Both the position numbers and the translations under genes were made by a program. From positions 1-63,388 of the forward strand of contig DAOTXN010000053.1 of assembly GCA_034435435.1 (NCBI GenBank): a stretch of DNA of 63,388 nucleotides, read 5' to 3'. A model generated the notes under the pieces. That model had not been told where the DNA came from and made no database searches. It was given only the letters and a program-made list of their open reading frames with translations. The stretch comes from DAOTXN01 sp034435435 (GTDB lineage: Bacteria > Chloroflexota > Anaerolineae > S140-20). How positions within the stretch are numbered: the first letter of the stretch is position 1; each line of letters begins with the position of its first letter. This document shows positions 41,318-50,005 of the stretch, in pieces.

Positions 41318-41458
41318 TAACTGCTCAGCCCAAATGCGTAAAAGCGGCACACCCAAAGCCATTCGACAGGATTCACAAGATTCACAGGATGGAATTCGTG
41401 GAAAAATCCTGTAAATCCTGTAAATCTTGTCCAAAGAGCTACCAGGGTGAGCAGTTAC
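41318..41458. mobile_element. Possible second MITE with GTAACTGCTCA ends
   Basis: GTAACTGCTCA and TGAGCAGTTAC are perfect 11-bp terminal inverted repeats 141 bp apart, nearly the same as the ends of the 18.4-kb element. The interior contains ATTCACAAGATTCACAGG and ATCCTGTAAATCCTGTAAAT direct repeats that form an internal inverted repeat. No clear 8-bp duplication flanks it, so it may be old or an internally rearranged copy. Confidence 0.5.
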
Positions 41459-41489
41459 CAAATATGGGACGAAGGCTGGTCCCTGCTGA

Positions 41490-41737
41490 TTCCAAAAACA
41501 TCTTAGCGCCGTCGCGTCCTACTTGAGACCGGCGCTGAAAAATGCGCCACAGGTCAAGCCCATCGGCGTCGCTTTCTTTGCCGGCAAGCTGGATTATGCC
41601 AAGTTGAACGCCTTGCACAGGCTGTTTGTCATGTTGATGGGCGACGCCAGACCGGGCGACTTTGCAATTGGGACGCCATCCGCGAGTGGGTCGAGGCCCT
41701 GCGGCCGGCGCTTCTGGAAGCGGGGATGGCTGCCTGA
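41490..41737 (+). pseudogene. Flavodoxin/HemG-like protein remnant
   Basis: The reading frame gives FQKHLSAVASYL, then PIGVAFFAGKLDYAKLNALH and MGDARPGDF, after which a one-base deletion near 41664 shifts the frame to NWDAIREWVEALRPALLEAGMAA and a stop. The pattern FAGKLDY...GDFxxWDAIRxW is the C-terminal half of the flavodoxin-like menaquinone-dependent protoporphyrinogen oxidase family. The N-terminal FMN-binding part is missing, probably lost with the insertion just upstream. The following 41738-41884 stretch shows no feature. Confidence 0.65.
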
Positions 41738-41884
41738 CACATCCCAAGCAAACGAACGAGGCGGCCCGGCAAAAAATAACCAGACCGTTTCTATTGTCTG
41801 CCTCTCCCGCAAAGACGGGTTACTTTTCAGTCCCCGCCAGGCTGGCAAAATGGAATCATGTGGGTTCGCAGCGCTTTGTGCAAC

Positions 41885-41913
41885 TTGTCTGTTCCTTGAA
41901 CGTATGCTATAAG
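41885..41913 (+). promoter_or_regulatory. Putative promoter of the ABC exporter/partner-switch cluster
   Basis: TTGTCT, a 17-bp spacer and TATAAG lie about 44 bp before the first ABC ATPase gene. Confidence 0.5.
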
Positions 41914-41957
41914 AGAATGTCAAAATCGGGTCCTGTTTTCAAGCTGGGGAGGTACTG

Positions 41958-42701
41958 ATGCCGGAACCGTTTGTTCAAGTCCATAATCTGGTCAAGACCT
42001 ACACGACGCCTGCCGGTCCCCTGAACGTGCTGCGGGGCGTTGACCTGGAGCTGCAAAAAGGGGATTTTGTGGCTCTGGTGGGACCTTCGGGCGGGGGCAA
42101 GACTACTTTTCTCAACATGCTCACCGGCGTAGACCGGCCCACCGCCGGGATGGTGTGCGTGGATGGGGTAGATGTGTCCAACACCGACGAGCGCAAGCTG
42201 ACCCGCTGGCGTGGGCGCAACATCGGCATTGTGTTTCAGTTTTTCCAGCTCATGCCCACGTTGACAGTGCTGGAAAACGTGATGATGCCTATGGACTTTT
42301 GCAATGTCTACCAACCCGCCGAGCGGCGCGACAAAGCCTTATCCCTGTTAGAACGCTTCGACGTGGCCGACCAGGCCCACAAAACGCCCGACCTGCTCTC
42401 CGGCGGTCAACAGCAGCGCGTCGCCATCGCCCGCGCCCTGGCCAACAACCCGCCGCTGATCATCGGCGACGAGCCGACCGGCAACCTGGACCGCATGAGC
42501 GCGGCGGTGGTTTTTGAGACCTTTTACGAGCTGCGGGAGCAAGGCCACACCGTTATCGTCGTGACCCACGACCGCGAGCTGGTGCGCGACGCGCCCCAAG
42601 TCTTGACGATCCAGGATGGCCTGCTGGAAACCTCGCCGCTCAAGGCCGCCGCTCGCCGCCGCTCGCAGGAGCTACAAGCCCTCAAGTTGAGTGCGCTATA
42701 G
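41958..42701 (+). CDS. LolD/MacB-type ABC ATPase (first)
   Basis: A 247-residue ATP-binding subunit. Walker A is GPSGGGKTTF, the Q loop is FQFFQLMPTLTVLENV, the signature is LLSGGQQQRVAIARAL, Walker B IIGDEPTGNLD and the switch His is in VTHDREL. The FFQL/NV wording is typical of the MacB/LolD/FtsE group that powers mechanotransmission to FtsX-fold permeases. GGGAGG lies close to the ATG. The matching permease follows, and a near-identical second ATPase follows that, so this is a two-ATPase cassette around one large permease. Confidence 0.95.
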   Translation: MPEPFVQVHNLVKTYTTPAGPLNVLRGVDLELQKGDFVALVGPSGGGKTTFLNMLTGVDRPTAGMVCVDGVDVSNTDERKLTRWRGRNIGIVFQFFQLMPTLTVLENVMMPMDFCNVYQPAERRDKALSLLERFDVADQAHKTPDLLSGGQQQRVAIARALANNPPLIIGDEPTGNLDRMSAAVVFETFYELREQGHTVIVVTHDRELVRDAPQVLTIQDGLLETSPLKAAARRRSQELQALKLSAL

Positions 42702-42705
42702 AAAA

Positions 42706-42753
42706 GACGAAAGACGAAGGACCAAGTTCATCATTCGTCCTTCGTCCTTCGTC
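42706..42753. repeat. GACGAAAGACGAAGGAC inverted filler repeat
   Basis: GACGAAAGACGAAGGAC (42706-42722) and GTCCTTCGTCCTTCGTC (42737-42753) form an almost perfect 17-bp inverted repeat between the ATPase and the permease genes. Confidence 0.75.
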
Positions 42754-42770
42754 GCCAAAAGGAGCGATAG

Positions 42771-45563
42771 ATGTTTCGGTCACGTGGACGCAAGATTGTG
42801 CGCGATATATGGTCCCGCAAGGGGCGCACGGCGATGGTCAGTATTGCCATCTTTATCGGCGTGCTGGGCGTCGTCACGCTGTTGTCGGCCGGCGACCTGC
42901 TGATTCGCCAGTTACGCCACGACCTGCAAAAAGATAAACTGGCGATGAACCGGCTGTTTGTCAGCGTGCCCAGCGGGACCGAACCGGATAACAGGGCCTT
43001 GTTAGAAACGCTGCGTGGGCTGCCGGGTGTGACGCACGTGCAGGGTAACATCCACTATCCCATTGCGTGGAAGCTGCCCGGCGACGCCGAGCTAAGCGAT
43101 GGCTACGTCCGGGCCTTTTCTGAGCCGTTCGGCGAGATTCCCCTGGAACCGCCGCGCTTGAGCGCCCAGGGACGCTACCCGGAGCCAAGCAAGCAAGAGA
43201 TCGCCGTCGAGAAGCGCATGGCCGATAAATACGGCCTCAAGGTCGGCGACCCGTTGGTGCTGCGCGTGCTGGGCGCAGGCGGGACCGACACAGTCCAGGA
43301 GGAAACCTGGACCATCGTCGGGATCGTCATTCACCCGTACACCTATTTCGGCGGCAACGACTTTGTTCCCAACCAGACCAGTATATACGCCAACTATGAG
43401 GACGCGCGCTATATCGCCGGCTTTGTCGGTTTCGACTCGATCTATGCCCGCTTTGTGGACTATGCTTCTGCGCAGCGGGGGAACGACAACCTGGTCGCGC
43501 AGGTCGGCGAGAGCAGCCCCTACGTGGTCGTGTTCAACTATACCGAAGACCCCGAAAAAAACCTGTTTATCGAAATCAGCCAACAGTACACCGGCGTCAT
43601 CTCGCTGCTGGCGGTGGTGGCCATGGTCGTCTCGGGCTTTTTAGTGACCAACGTCATCAGCACCATCGTGTTGGAGCAAAGCCGGCAGATCGGCGTGATG
43701 AAGTCACTGGGGGCTACCCGGCGGGACAACTTTGTGATGTACGCCGGCATCGCCTTTTCCTACGGCCTGATTGGGCTGGTGCCGGGCGTGCTGCTGGGCA
43801 TACCGCTCGGCTTTCAGTTCGCCAAGTTTATCGGCCAGTTTCCCAATGCGTTTATCGAAGAATTTTCCATCTCGCCGCTAGGGGTGGGAACCGGCATCGG
43901 CATGGGGTTGCTCGTACCGGTGGTAGCGTCGTTGGCGCCTGTGTACAACGGGACCAAAGTGACCATCTTGCAGGCGATGACCGACCTGGGCATCTCGGCC
44001 ACCTACGGCGTGGGGCGCTCGGCCCGCATCATCAGCGCGTTGCCCCTGCCCGTCAACATCCGGCAGGCGCTCAGCAATATCGTCCAAAAGAAGGGCCGGC
44101 TAGCGCTGACGGTGGCGACGCTGACTTTGGCGGTGGCCGCCTTTATGGGTGTGTTTGCCGTGTTCTCCAGCCTGAACGAGGTGCTCGGCGGCATCTTTGA
44201 CGCTTTTGGCTACGAGATTCAGGTCAACCCCAGCAACGTTCAGAACTTTGAAGAGGTGCGCGGGCTGATCCTGAACAACGTCGAGGGAACCAGCGAGGTT
44301 TACCCTGGCGTCGGTTATGCGCTGCAAGTCGAAGGTTATCAAGATCAATGGCTGGGCAGCAGTCAACTGGCCGTGTTTGGAATTGACCCCCGCGCCGACA
44401 CGTTCCATTTTGACTTGCAAGAAGGCACGGCCTGGCAGGAGGACCCGGAGCGCGAAGGGGTTGTGCTCTCTTCGAGCGTCGCCAAGCAACTGGGCAAAAA
44501 GGCAGGCGACACGCTGGTGGGCGTGGCCGGAGGCCATACGGTCGAACTAGAGATCATTGGGATTGACCGCTATCCCTTCGACCAGGCGTTTATGGAATGG
44601 CGCGCACTCGCCAAACTGGGCGGGCTGCTGCTGGGCGCTCCCACGCCCAACGAATACGTCGTTCCGGTGCAAGTAGAGGGCTACGCCGGCACACTGCCCG
44701 GCGGGACGGCCGTGGCGGTGGGGCTAGACGAGCAGGTGGGCGGCTTTTTATCCTTTGAGGCCGGCGCCATCTTTGTCCCCGGTGAGCCGGGGGTCATCGT
44801 CAGCACCGACATGGCGGCGACCGGCGGCTACCAGGTGGGTGATACGCTCACGCTCAGCGCCGGCGGCAACACCAATAGCTACCCCATTGTGGGCATTTTC
44901 AGACTGCCGCCCCAGATGGCTTCCCCAGAAACCCCGCCCGACGTGATCGGTCTGCACTGGCAAGCGCTGGCCGCGCTGGAAGGACGCGACCTGGCCGGAG
45001 ATCCTGCGCCCAACATCCTGTTCGTGCGCACCGAAAATCCCGACGCCACGTCCAAAGAAGTAGATGGGTATATCAAAGCCATCTCCAAGCTCCTGTTGGA
45101 CCACGGCGTGACGGCCAACTATGTCAACCAGGTGGCGGCCGCCGAAGAGAGCGCCCAACAAATTCTCAGTTTCGGGATGATCTTTAGCCTGACCGCCATC
45201 GTGATGGCCGCCGTGGGCGCTATCGGTCTGCTCACCACGCTCTCGATGAGCGTGTTTGAGCGCCAGAAAGAGATCGGCGTGATGCGTTCCATCGGCGCCG
45301 GCTCGATCACCGTCGCCGGGCAATTCCTGGTGGAGGGCATCCTGGTGGGCGTCATTGCCTGGCTCATCGGCGTGCCGTTGAGCTACGTATTGGGTCTGGC
45401 TTTGCTCAAAGCCATGCCGTTCGGGTTTATCGCATATAGCTACCCCCTGATCAATCTGCTGATTGGCCTGGTGGGTATGGCGGCTATTGCGACCGTCTCT
45501 AGCCTGTGGCCCTCTATCGGCGCGGCCCGCAAGACGGTGTCGCAGATTATTCGGTATCAATGA
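42771..45563 (+). CDS. Large FtsX/MacB-type ABC permease
   Basis: A 930-residue permease with a duplicated FtsX layout. Helix 1 lies near residue 20 (MVSIAIFIGVLGVVTLLSAG), followed by a large extracytoplasmic MacB_PCD-like domain (about 45-270), a first three-helix FtsX block (about 280-410), then a second helix, a second periplasmic-like domain (about 460-790) and a final FtsX block with FGMIFSLTAIVMAAVGAIGL and VFERQKEIGVMRSIGA. EQSRQIGVMKSLGATRR in the first block is the equivalent coupling element. Such proteins export lipoproteins, peptides or antibiotics, or act as mechanotransducers. GGAG precedes the ATG. Confidence 0.92.
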   Translation: MFRSRGRKIVRDIWSRKGRTAMVSIAIFIGVLGVVTLLSAGDLLIRQLRHDLQKDKLAMNRLFVSVPSGTEPDNRALLETLRGLPGVTHVQGNIHYPIAWKLPGDAELSDGYVRAFSEPFGEIPLEPPRLSAQGRYPEPSKQEIAVEKRMADKYGLKVGDPLVLRVLGAGGTDTVQEETWTIVGIVIHPYTYFGGNDFVPNQTSIYANYEDARYIAGFVGFDSIYARFVDYASAQRGNDNLVAQVGESSPYVVVFNYTEDPEKNLFIEISQQYTGVISLLAVVAMVVSGFLVTNVISTIVLEQSRQIGVMKSLGATRRDNFVMYAGIAFSYGLIGLVPGVLLGIPLGFQFAKFIGQFPNAFIEEFSISPLGVGTGIGMGLLVPVVASLAPVYNGTKVTILQAMTDLGISATYGVGRSARIISALPLPVNIRQALSNIVQKKGRLALTVATLTLAVAAFMGVFAVFSSLNEVLGGIFDAFGYEIQVNPSNVQNFEEVRGLILNNVEGTSEVYPGVGYALQVEGYQDQWLGSSQLAVFGIDPRADTFHFDLQEGTAWQEDPEREGVVLSSSVAKQLGKKAGDTLVGVAGGHTVELEIIGIDRYPFDQAFMEWRALAKLGGLLLGAPTPNEYVVPVQVEGYAGTLPGGTAVAVGLDEQVGGFLSFEAGAIFVPGEPGVIVSTDMAATGGYQVGDTLTLSAGGNTNSYPIVGIFRLPPQMASPETPPDVIGLHWQALAALEGRDLAGDPAPNILFVRTENPDATSKEVDGYIKAISKLLLDHGVTANYVNQVAAAEESAQQILSFGMIFSLTAIVMAAVGAIGLLTTLSMSVFERQKEIGVMRSIGAGSITVAGQFLVEGILVGVIAWLIGVPLSYVLGLALLKAMPFGFIAYSYPLINLLIGLVGMAAIATVSSLWPSIGAARKTVSQIIRYQ

Positions 45564-45594
45564 CGACGAAAGACGAAGGACAAAAGACGAAAAC
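45563..45594. repeat. GACGAAAGACGAAGGAC filler repeat
   Basis: A single-armed copy (GACGACGAAAGACGAAGGAC, then AAAGACGAAAAC) follows the permease stop codon. Confidence 0.6.
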
Positions 45595-45648
45595 GCAATC
45601 GTCGCCCCCTTTGGGGGATCCTTCATCAATAGGCAAGGAGAATCTGAG

Positions 45649-46365
45649 ATGAAGAACGACAACAGCCCACTGGTGCTTCTCGAAAATGTGGAAAAGGTGT
45701 TCAAGACGCCGGCCGGACCATTCAAGGCATTGCGCGGCATTGACTTGCACGTGGGAGCGGGCGAGTTTGTGGCCGTGGTGGGGCCGTCGGGCAGCGGCAA
45801 GAGCACCTTGATCAACATGATCACCGGCATCGACCGGCCCACCCGCGGCGAAGTGCACGTGGCGGGCGAGCGCCTGACCAAAATGAGCGAAAACCGGGTG
45901 GCGAAATGGCGCGGGCGCAACGTGGGCGTGGTGTTCCAATTCTTCCAACTGCTCCCCACTCTCACCGTGCTGGAGAATGTAATGATGCCGATGAACTATT
46001 GCGGCACGTACAAGGGCCAGCGGCGGGAGCGGGCGCTGGAATTGCTAGAGATGGTGGACATCCCCGATATCGCCTACAAGTACCCCAGCCAGATTTCCGG
46101 CGGTCAGCAACAGCGGGCGGCCATCGCCCGTGCCCTGGCCAACGATCCCAAGCTGATCGTAGGCGACGAGCCAACCGGCAACCTAGATACCGTCTCCTCC
46201 GGGTTGGTTTTTGCCTTGTTTGAGGAGTTGGTAGAAAAAGGCAAAACGATTATAATGGTCACGCACGACCGCGAGCTGGCTGGGCAGATCCCGCGTGTCG
46301 AAGAAGTACGCGACGGGCGGCTGGTCGCAGCAGACGAGCTCGACCAGCGATTGGTGGCGAGATGA
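45649..46365 (+). CDS. LolD/MacB-type ABC ATPase (second)
   Basis: A 238-residue paralogue of the first ATPase, sharing the order GPSGSGKSTL (Walker A), VFQFFQLLPTLTVLENVMMP (Q loop), ISGGQQQRAAIARAL (signature) and IVGDEPTGNLD (Walker B). I start it at MKNDNSPLVLLENVEK because AAGGAGAATCTGAG precedes it and it matches the family; the longer frame overlaps the permease. It could pair with the upstream permease as a heterodimeric partner of the first ATPase, matching the duplicated FtsX halves. Confidence 0.93.
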   Translation: MKNDNSPLVLLENVEKVFKTPAGPFKALRGIDLHVGAGEFVAVVGPSGSGKSTLINMITGIDRPTRGEVHVAGERLTKMSENRVAKWRGRNVGVVFQFFQLLPTLTVLENVMMPMNYCGTYKGQRRERALELLEMVDIPDIAYKYPSQISGGQQQRAAIARALANDPKLIVGDEPTGNLDTVSSGLVFALFEELVEKGKTIIMVTHDRELAGQIPRVEEVRDGRLVAADELDQRLVAR

Positions 46366-46366
46366 C

Positions 46367-46413
46367 AGACGAAAGACGAAAGACGAAAACAATTCGTCGT
46401 TCGTCCTTCGTCT
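46367..46413. repeat. AGACGAA/TTCGTC inverted filler repeat
   Basis: Three AGACGAA units (46367-46387) face TTCGTCGTTCGTCCTTCGTCT (46393-46413) across five bases, just before the STAS gene's ribosome-binding site AAAAAGGAGG. Confidence 0.7.
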
Positions 46414-46430
46414 CTTAAAAAGGAGGAAGC

Positions 46431-46766
46431 ATGAACATCACCGAGCGCGAGCAAAACGGCATCAGCGTGTTTGTGCTCGAAGGGCGCATTGATACCCAGG
46501 GGGCGGTAGACCTGGACCTGGCCTTGCAGTCGGCGGTGACGCTCGGCAAGCACAAGATGGTGCTTGACATGGCCCAGGTACGTTACATCAGCAGCGCTGG
46601 GCTGCGCACGTTGGCCGACGTATTGACCAAAAACCGCGAGGCCAACGGCGACCTCAAGCTAGTCGCCCTGAATCACAAAGTGCTGCGCGTGTTGCGTATC
46701 ATCGGCTTTGACAAGTTTTTCTCCCTGTATGACACGGCCGAAGAGGCCCTGGCCGACTTTGCATGA
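46431..46766 (+). CDS. STAS anti-sigma factor antagonist
   Basis: A 111-residue SpoIIAA/RsbV-type protein. VFVLEGRIDTQGAVDLDLAL is the N-terminal beta-alpha unit and MAQVRYISSAGLRTLADVL carries the conserved phospho-serine region (ISSAGLR). In its unphosphorylated form such a protein binds an anti-sigma kinase and frees the sigma factor or other partner. The next gene, overlapping by four bases, contains both an RsbW-like kinase domain and an RsbU-like phosphatase, so the whole switch is encoded in two genes. No sigma factor gene is present. Confidence 0.93.
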   Translation: MNITEREQNGISVFVLEGRIDTQGAVDLDLALQSAVTLGKHKMVLDMAQVRYISSAGLRTLADVLTKNREANGDLKLVALNHKVLRVLRIIGFDKFFSLYDTAEEALADFA

Positions 46767-48457
46767 TCTCGCTGGGCGAACTGCGCGTCGAGGCCGTTGC
46801 CGAGAACCTGCGTGTCATCTCGTATTTTATCCATGGCGTTGCGCGCCGGCTCGATCTGACCGAAAAATCTCTGTTCGAGATTGAGCTGGCCCTCGAAGAG
46901 GCCTCTACCAATATCATCTACCACGCCTATCCGCCGGGCGAGGTGGGTGATATTTTGCTGCGCGTCGAGATGGCGGGCGACCTCCTGCACCTTACGCTCA
47001 CTGATTGGGGCCTGCCGCTCGACCCCACGCAGGTCAAGCCTTTTGACATCAATGCGCCCGTCGAGGCGCGCATTCAGGGCGGTATGGGCCTGCACCTGAT
47101 CCAAAACCTGATGGACGACGTCGAGCGCCAAACCGCCTCCGAGTTGGGTGGACCCAACACGCTCACTCTCGTCAAGCGGGTCGAGCGTCTGCCGTTGGGA
47201 GCGCAGCGTCCCAGCACGATGCGCGAGCTGCACGCCATCCGCACCGTCAGCCAGATCATGACCACCGGCATTGACCTGGACGAGTTGCTCAAGCTCATCG
47301 TCAACAAGCTGGTCGAGACCATAGACGCCGAGCGCGGCACGCTGTACCTGGTAGACGAGGAACACGGCGAACTGGTCTCGCGCATTCTGCTGGAAGACCT
47401 GGGCGATCTGGACGAAATCCGCGTCAAGATCGGCGAGGGTATTTCGGGGCACGTCGCCGCCACCGGCCAAGTGCTGAATATTCAAGACGCCTATTCCGAC
47501 CCGCGCTTCCTGCGCATGTTCGACCAGCTTACCGGCTATCACATCCACACCGTCCTCACCGCGCCTTTGCACAACCCCAAAGGCAAGATCATCGGCGTGG
47601 TCCAACTGATGAACAAAAAAGGCGGCCCCTTTACCTCGCGGGACGAGCGCCTGCTCACCGCCATGGCCGCCCAGGCCGCCATCAGTATCGAAAACGCCCG
47701 CCTGTACGAGCAAGAGCTGCTGCAGCGGCTGATAGAACAAGAACTGGAAACGGCCCGCACCATCCAGCGTAGTTTTTTACCCCAGACCACGCCGCGGCCC
47801 GCAGGCTGGGATATTGCAGCCTTTTGGCGCCCCATGCGCAAGGTGGCAGGCGACTTTTACGACTTTTATACTCTGCCCGACGGACGCATGGCTGTCGTCA
47901 TCGCCGACGTGTCGGGCAAGGGCGTCCCGGCGGCCCTGTTTATGGCTCTCAGCCGAACCGTGCTGCGCTTTGCCATGAGCCTCAATTTTCCGCCCGATCA
48001 ACTGCTTGACCAGGCCAACCAGGTCATCCTCTCTGACCAGCAATCACGCATGTTTGCCACGGTCTTTGTGGGTTATGTGGACCTGAAGGCAGGCATCATG
48101 CGCTACGCCCTGGCCGGGCACAATCCGCCGCTGCTTTACCGCTCCGCCAGTGCTCAGTGCGAATACCTGGAAGCGCCGGGGGTGGCGATAGGCGTGTTTG
48201 CCCAGGCCGGCTTTAGTGGGAGAACAGTGGATTTTAACCCCAGAGACGTTCTCGTCCTGTATACCGACGGCATCACCGAAGTGATGGACGAGTATGAAGA
48301 GGAATTTGGCGAGGACCGGTTGGCGGCGCTGGTCGTGGAAAACGCCGATTGTTCGGCCCAAGAACTGACCCAACTCATCATCGAGGCCGCGGCCGAATTT
48401 GCTGCCGAAGAGGGCATCGTCGACGACGAAACGCTGGTGGTGATCAAACGCCTCTAG
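46763..48457 (+). CDS. RsbW-like kinase-GAF-RsbU phosphatase fusion
   Basis: A 564-residue protein that joins opposing enzymes. Residues 1-135 are an HATPase_c anti-sigma kinase domain (FEIELALEEASTNIIYHAYP as the N box, LTDWGLPLDP as G1 and GGMGLHLIQNLMDDV as G2). Residues about 155-310 are a GAF sensor (VGEGISGHVAATGQVLNIQD type). Residues about 330-564 are a SpoIIE/PP2C phosphatase with GDFYDFYTLPDGRMAVVIAD and VLVLYTDGITEVMDE carrying the metal-binding aspartates. One chain could phosphorylate and dephosphorylate the adjacent STAS protein depending on the GAF ligand. ATGA overlap with the STAS gene indicates coupling. Confidence 0.92.
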   Translation: MISLGELRVEAVAENLRVISYFIHGVARRLDLTEKSLFEIELALEEASTNIIYHAYPPGEVGDILLRVEMAGDLLHLTLTDWGLPLDPTQVKPFDINAPVEARIQGGMGLHLIQNLMDDVERQTASELGGPNTLTLVKRVERLPLGAQRPSTMRELHAIRTVSQIMTTGIDLDELLKLIVNKLVETIDAERGTLYLVDEEHGELVSRILLEDLGDLDEIRVKIGEGISGHVAATGQVLNIQDAYSDPRFLRMFDQLTGYHIHTVLTAPLHNPKGKIIGVVQLMNKKGGPFTSRDERLLTAMAAQAAISIENARLYEQELLQRLIEQELETARTIQRSFLPQTTPRPAGWDIAAFWRPMRKVAGDFYDFYTLPDGRMAVVIADVSGKGVPAALFMALSRTVLRFAMSLNFPPDQLLDQANQVILSDQQSRMFATVFVGYVDLKAGIMRYALAGHNPPLLYRSASAQCEYLEAPGVAIGVFAQAGFSGRTVDFNPRDVLVLYTDGITEVMDEYEEEFGEDRLAALVVENADCSAQELTQLIIEAAAEFAAEEGIVDDETLVVIKRL

Positions 48458-48505
48458 TCCCCACCTCCTGCCGCACCGAGACAAATATGACAGCGAAGGT
48501 GCCTT

Positions 48506-49861
48506 ATGAACCGCCTCAAGTCAGGGCCGGTCTGTATCATCTTATTAACTCTGTTGTGTTTGCCGGTGGCCTGCGACAAACCCAGGCCTGTTTCTTTGCC
48601 TGGCTGTGAGGCTGCTCCGCGCCCCATCGTCTTTGTGCACGGCTTTATGGGCGGCGGCGACAATTTTGGCCCCACGCTGATGCGCTTTGCTTCCAACGGC
48701 TACTGTCCCGCGTACCTGCGCGTGTTCGACTGGAACACGCTCTCCTTTGACATGCAAAGCAGCGCCGACGCCCTGGCCGAGTTCGTGGACGGCGTGTTGA
48801 AAGAAACCGGCGCGAAAAAAATAGACCTGGTCGGTCACTCGATGGGCGGCTGGTTGAGCTATCTCTACTTACAAGAGCACACGGACAAGGTGGCCCATTA
48901 CGTGCACGCGGCCAGCTTTTGCGGCAAGCTGCCCGACTCGGTGCCATTGTTGGCGCTCTTGGGCGACACAGAGATTCAATTTCCCTCCAAAGCGGCAGTG
49001 CTGGTCCTCTCCAGCGATGAGGACACGGTCGTCGGCCCGTGCGCGATGGCAGGGGTCGAAAACCAGGACATTGACGGCGCCGACCACCTGCAAATGGTCA
49101 CGCTGCCCCAAGTTTTCGAGGCCATGTACCGCTTTTTCAATGATGGGCTGTCGCCCGCCACGACCGATATTCTGCCGGAGGAACACGTCACGTTGGCGGG
49201 CAAGGTATTGAGCATCGGCGCCGGCCAGGCCAGCGCCGGCGCGACGGTGAGCATCTATCCCGTGAACCCGGCCACCGGCGAACGGTTAGACGCCACGCCG
49301 GTCGCCAGCTTTACTGTCGGCATGGACGGGGCGTGGGGGCCGTTTGCCGCCGACCCAACGGCTTTTTACGAGTTCCAGGTCACCGGCGGCGGGCCGCGCC
49401 CGTTTCACTATTATCGCCAGCCCTGCCCGCGCTCTAACCCCGTGGTCTATTTGCGCACGCTGCCCGAAAACGATTTATTGCTGGGTCAGGTGCTGGGCGA
49501 CATCCGCTACGACGACCGCAGCAGCAATCTCGTCCTGTTCAGCGCCAACCAGGCCCTTTATTACGGGCGCGACACGGCCACGCTGGACGGCGCAGAACTG
49601 GTCACGCCCGAGATGGCCCCCCCGCCGCCCGACCCTGCCTCGACCATCGCCATTTTCATCCTCGACGCCGACGGCGACGGCCAGAGCGATGGCGGACCGG
49701 TCCCTGGCCCGCTGGCCGAGTTTCCCTTTTTCCAGCAATACGACGCCTTTCTCGACGCCAGCGCGCGCCGCACGATTCGGTTGACGCTCAATGGCGCGGC
49801 GCTGAACGCGCCGGCGTGGAAGGGGGACAGCCAGGGTGTAACCGTGGTCGTGTTTGACTAG
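48506..49861 (+). CDS. Secreted alpha/beta-hydrolase lipoprotein (lipase/esterase)
   Basis: A 451-residue predicted lipoprotein: the signal ends in LCLPVAC with C23 as lipid site. The alpha/beta-hydrolase core shows the oxyanion start VFVHGFMGGGDNFGP, the nucleophile elbow VGHSMGG (S112), a likely Asp in LSSDEDTVV and His in DGADHLQMV. After residue 220 comes a beta-sandwich region (VTLAGKVLSIGAGQASAGAT), probably an Ig/CNA-B-like accessory domain. The arrangement matches extracellular polyester or triglyceride lipases. GAAGG precedes the ATG. The 144-bp gap after it holds a TATAAT box but no recognisable gene. Confidence 0.88.
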   Translation: MNRLKSGPVCIILLTLLCLPVACDKPRPVSLPGCEAAPRPIVFVHGFMGGGDNFGPTLMRFASNGYCPAYLRVFDWNTLSFDMQSSADALAEFVDGVLKETGAKKIDLVGHSMGGWLSYLYLQEHTDKVAHYVHAASFCGKLPDSVPLLALLGDTEIQFPSKAAVLVLSSDEDTVVGPCAMAGVENQDIDGADHLQMVTLPQVFEAMYRFFNDGLSPATTDILPEEHVTLAGKVLSIGAGQASAGATVSIYPVNPATGERLDATPVASFTVGMDGAWGPFAADPTAFYEFQVTGGGPRPFHYYRQPCPRSNPVVYLRTLPENDLLLGQVLGDIRYDDRSSNLVLFSANQALYYGRDTATLDGAELVTPEMAPPPPDPASTIAIFILDADGDGQSDGGPVPGPLAEFPFFQQYDAFLDASARRTIRLTLNGAALNAPAWKGDSQGVTVVVFD

Positions 49862-50005
49862 ACAATTGCCTCCGCCTGACAACGGAAAATAAAAACCGGA
49901 CAACTGCCGTCGCACAGTTCGTCCGGCGAAAATCTTGTTCTGCAAGGTAGGTGCTATGTGGTATAATGGAGTCAGCCTGATCGTTGTGTCTCCAGCAGCA
50001 ACTCT

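Noticed and set aside
49962..49967. TATAAT box after the lipase gene as a promoter
   Set aside because: No well-placed -35 element and no plus-strand gene downstream; the next gene is on the minus strand.
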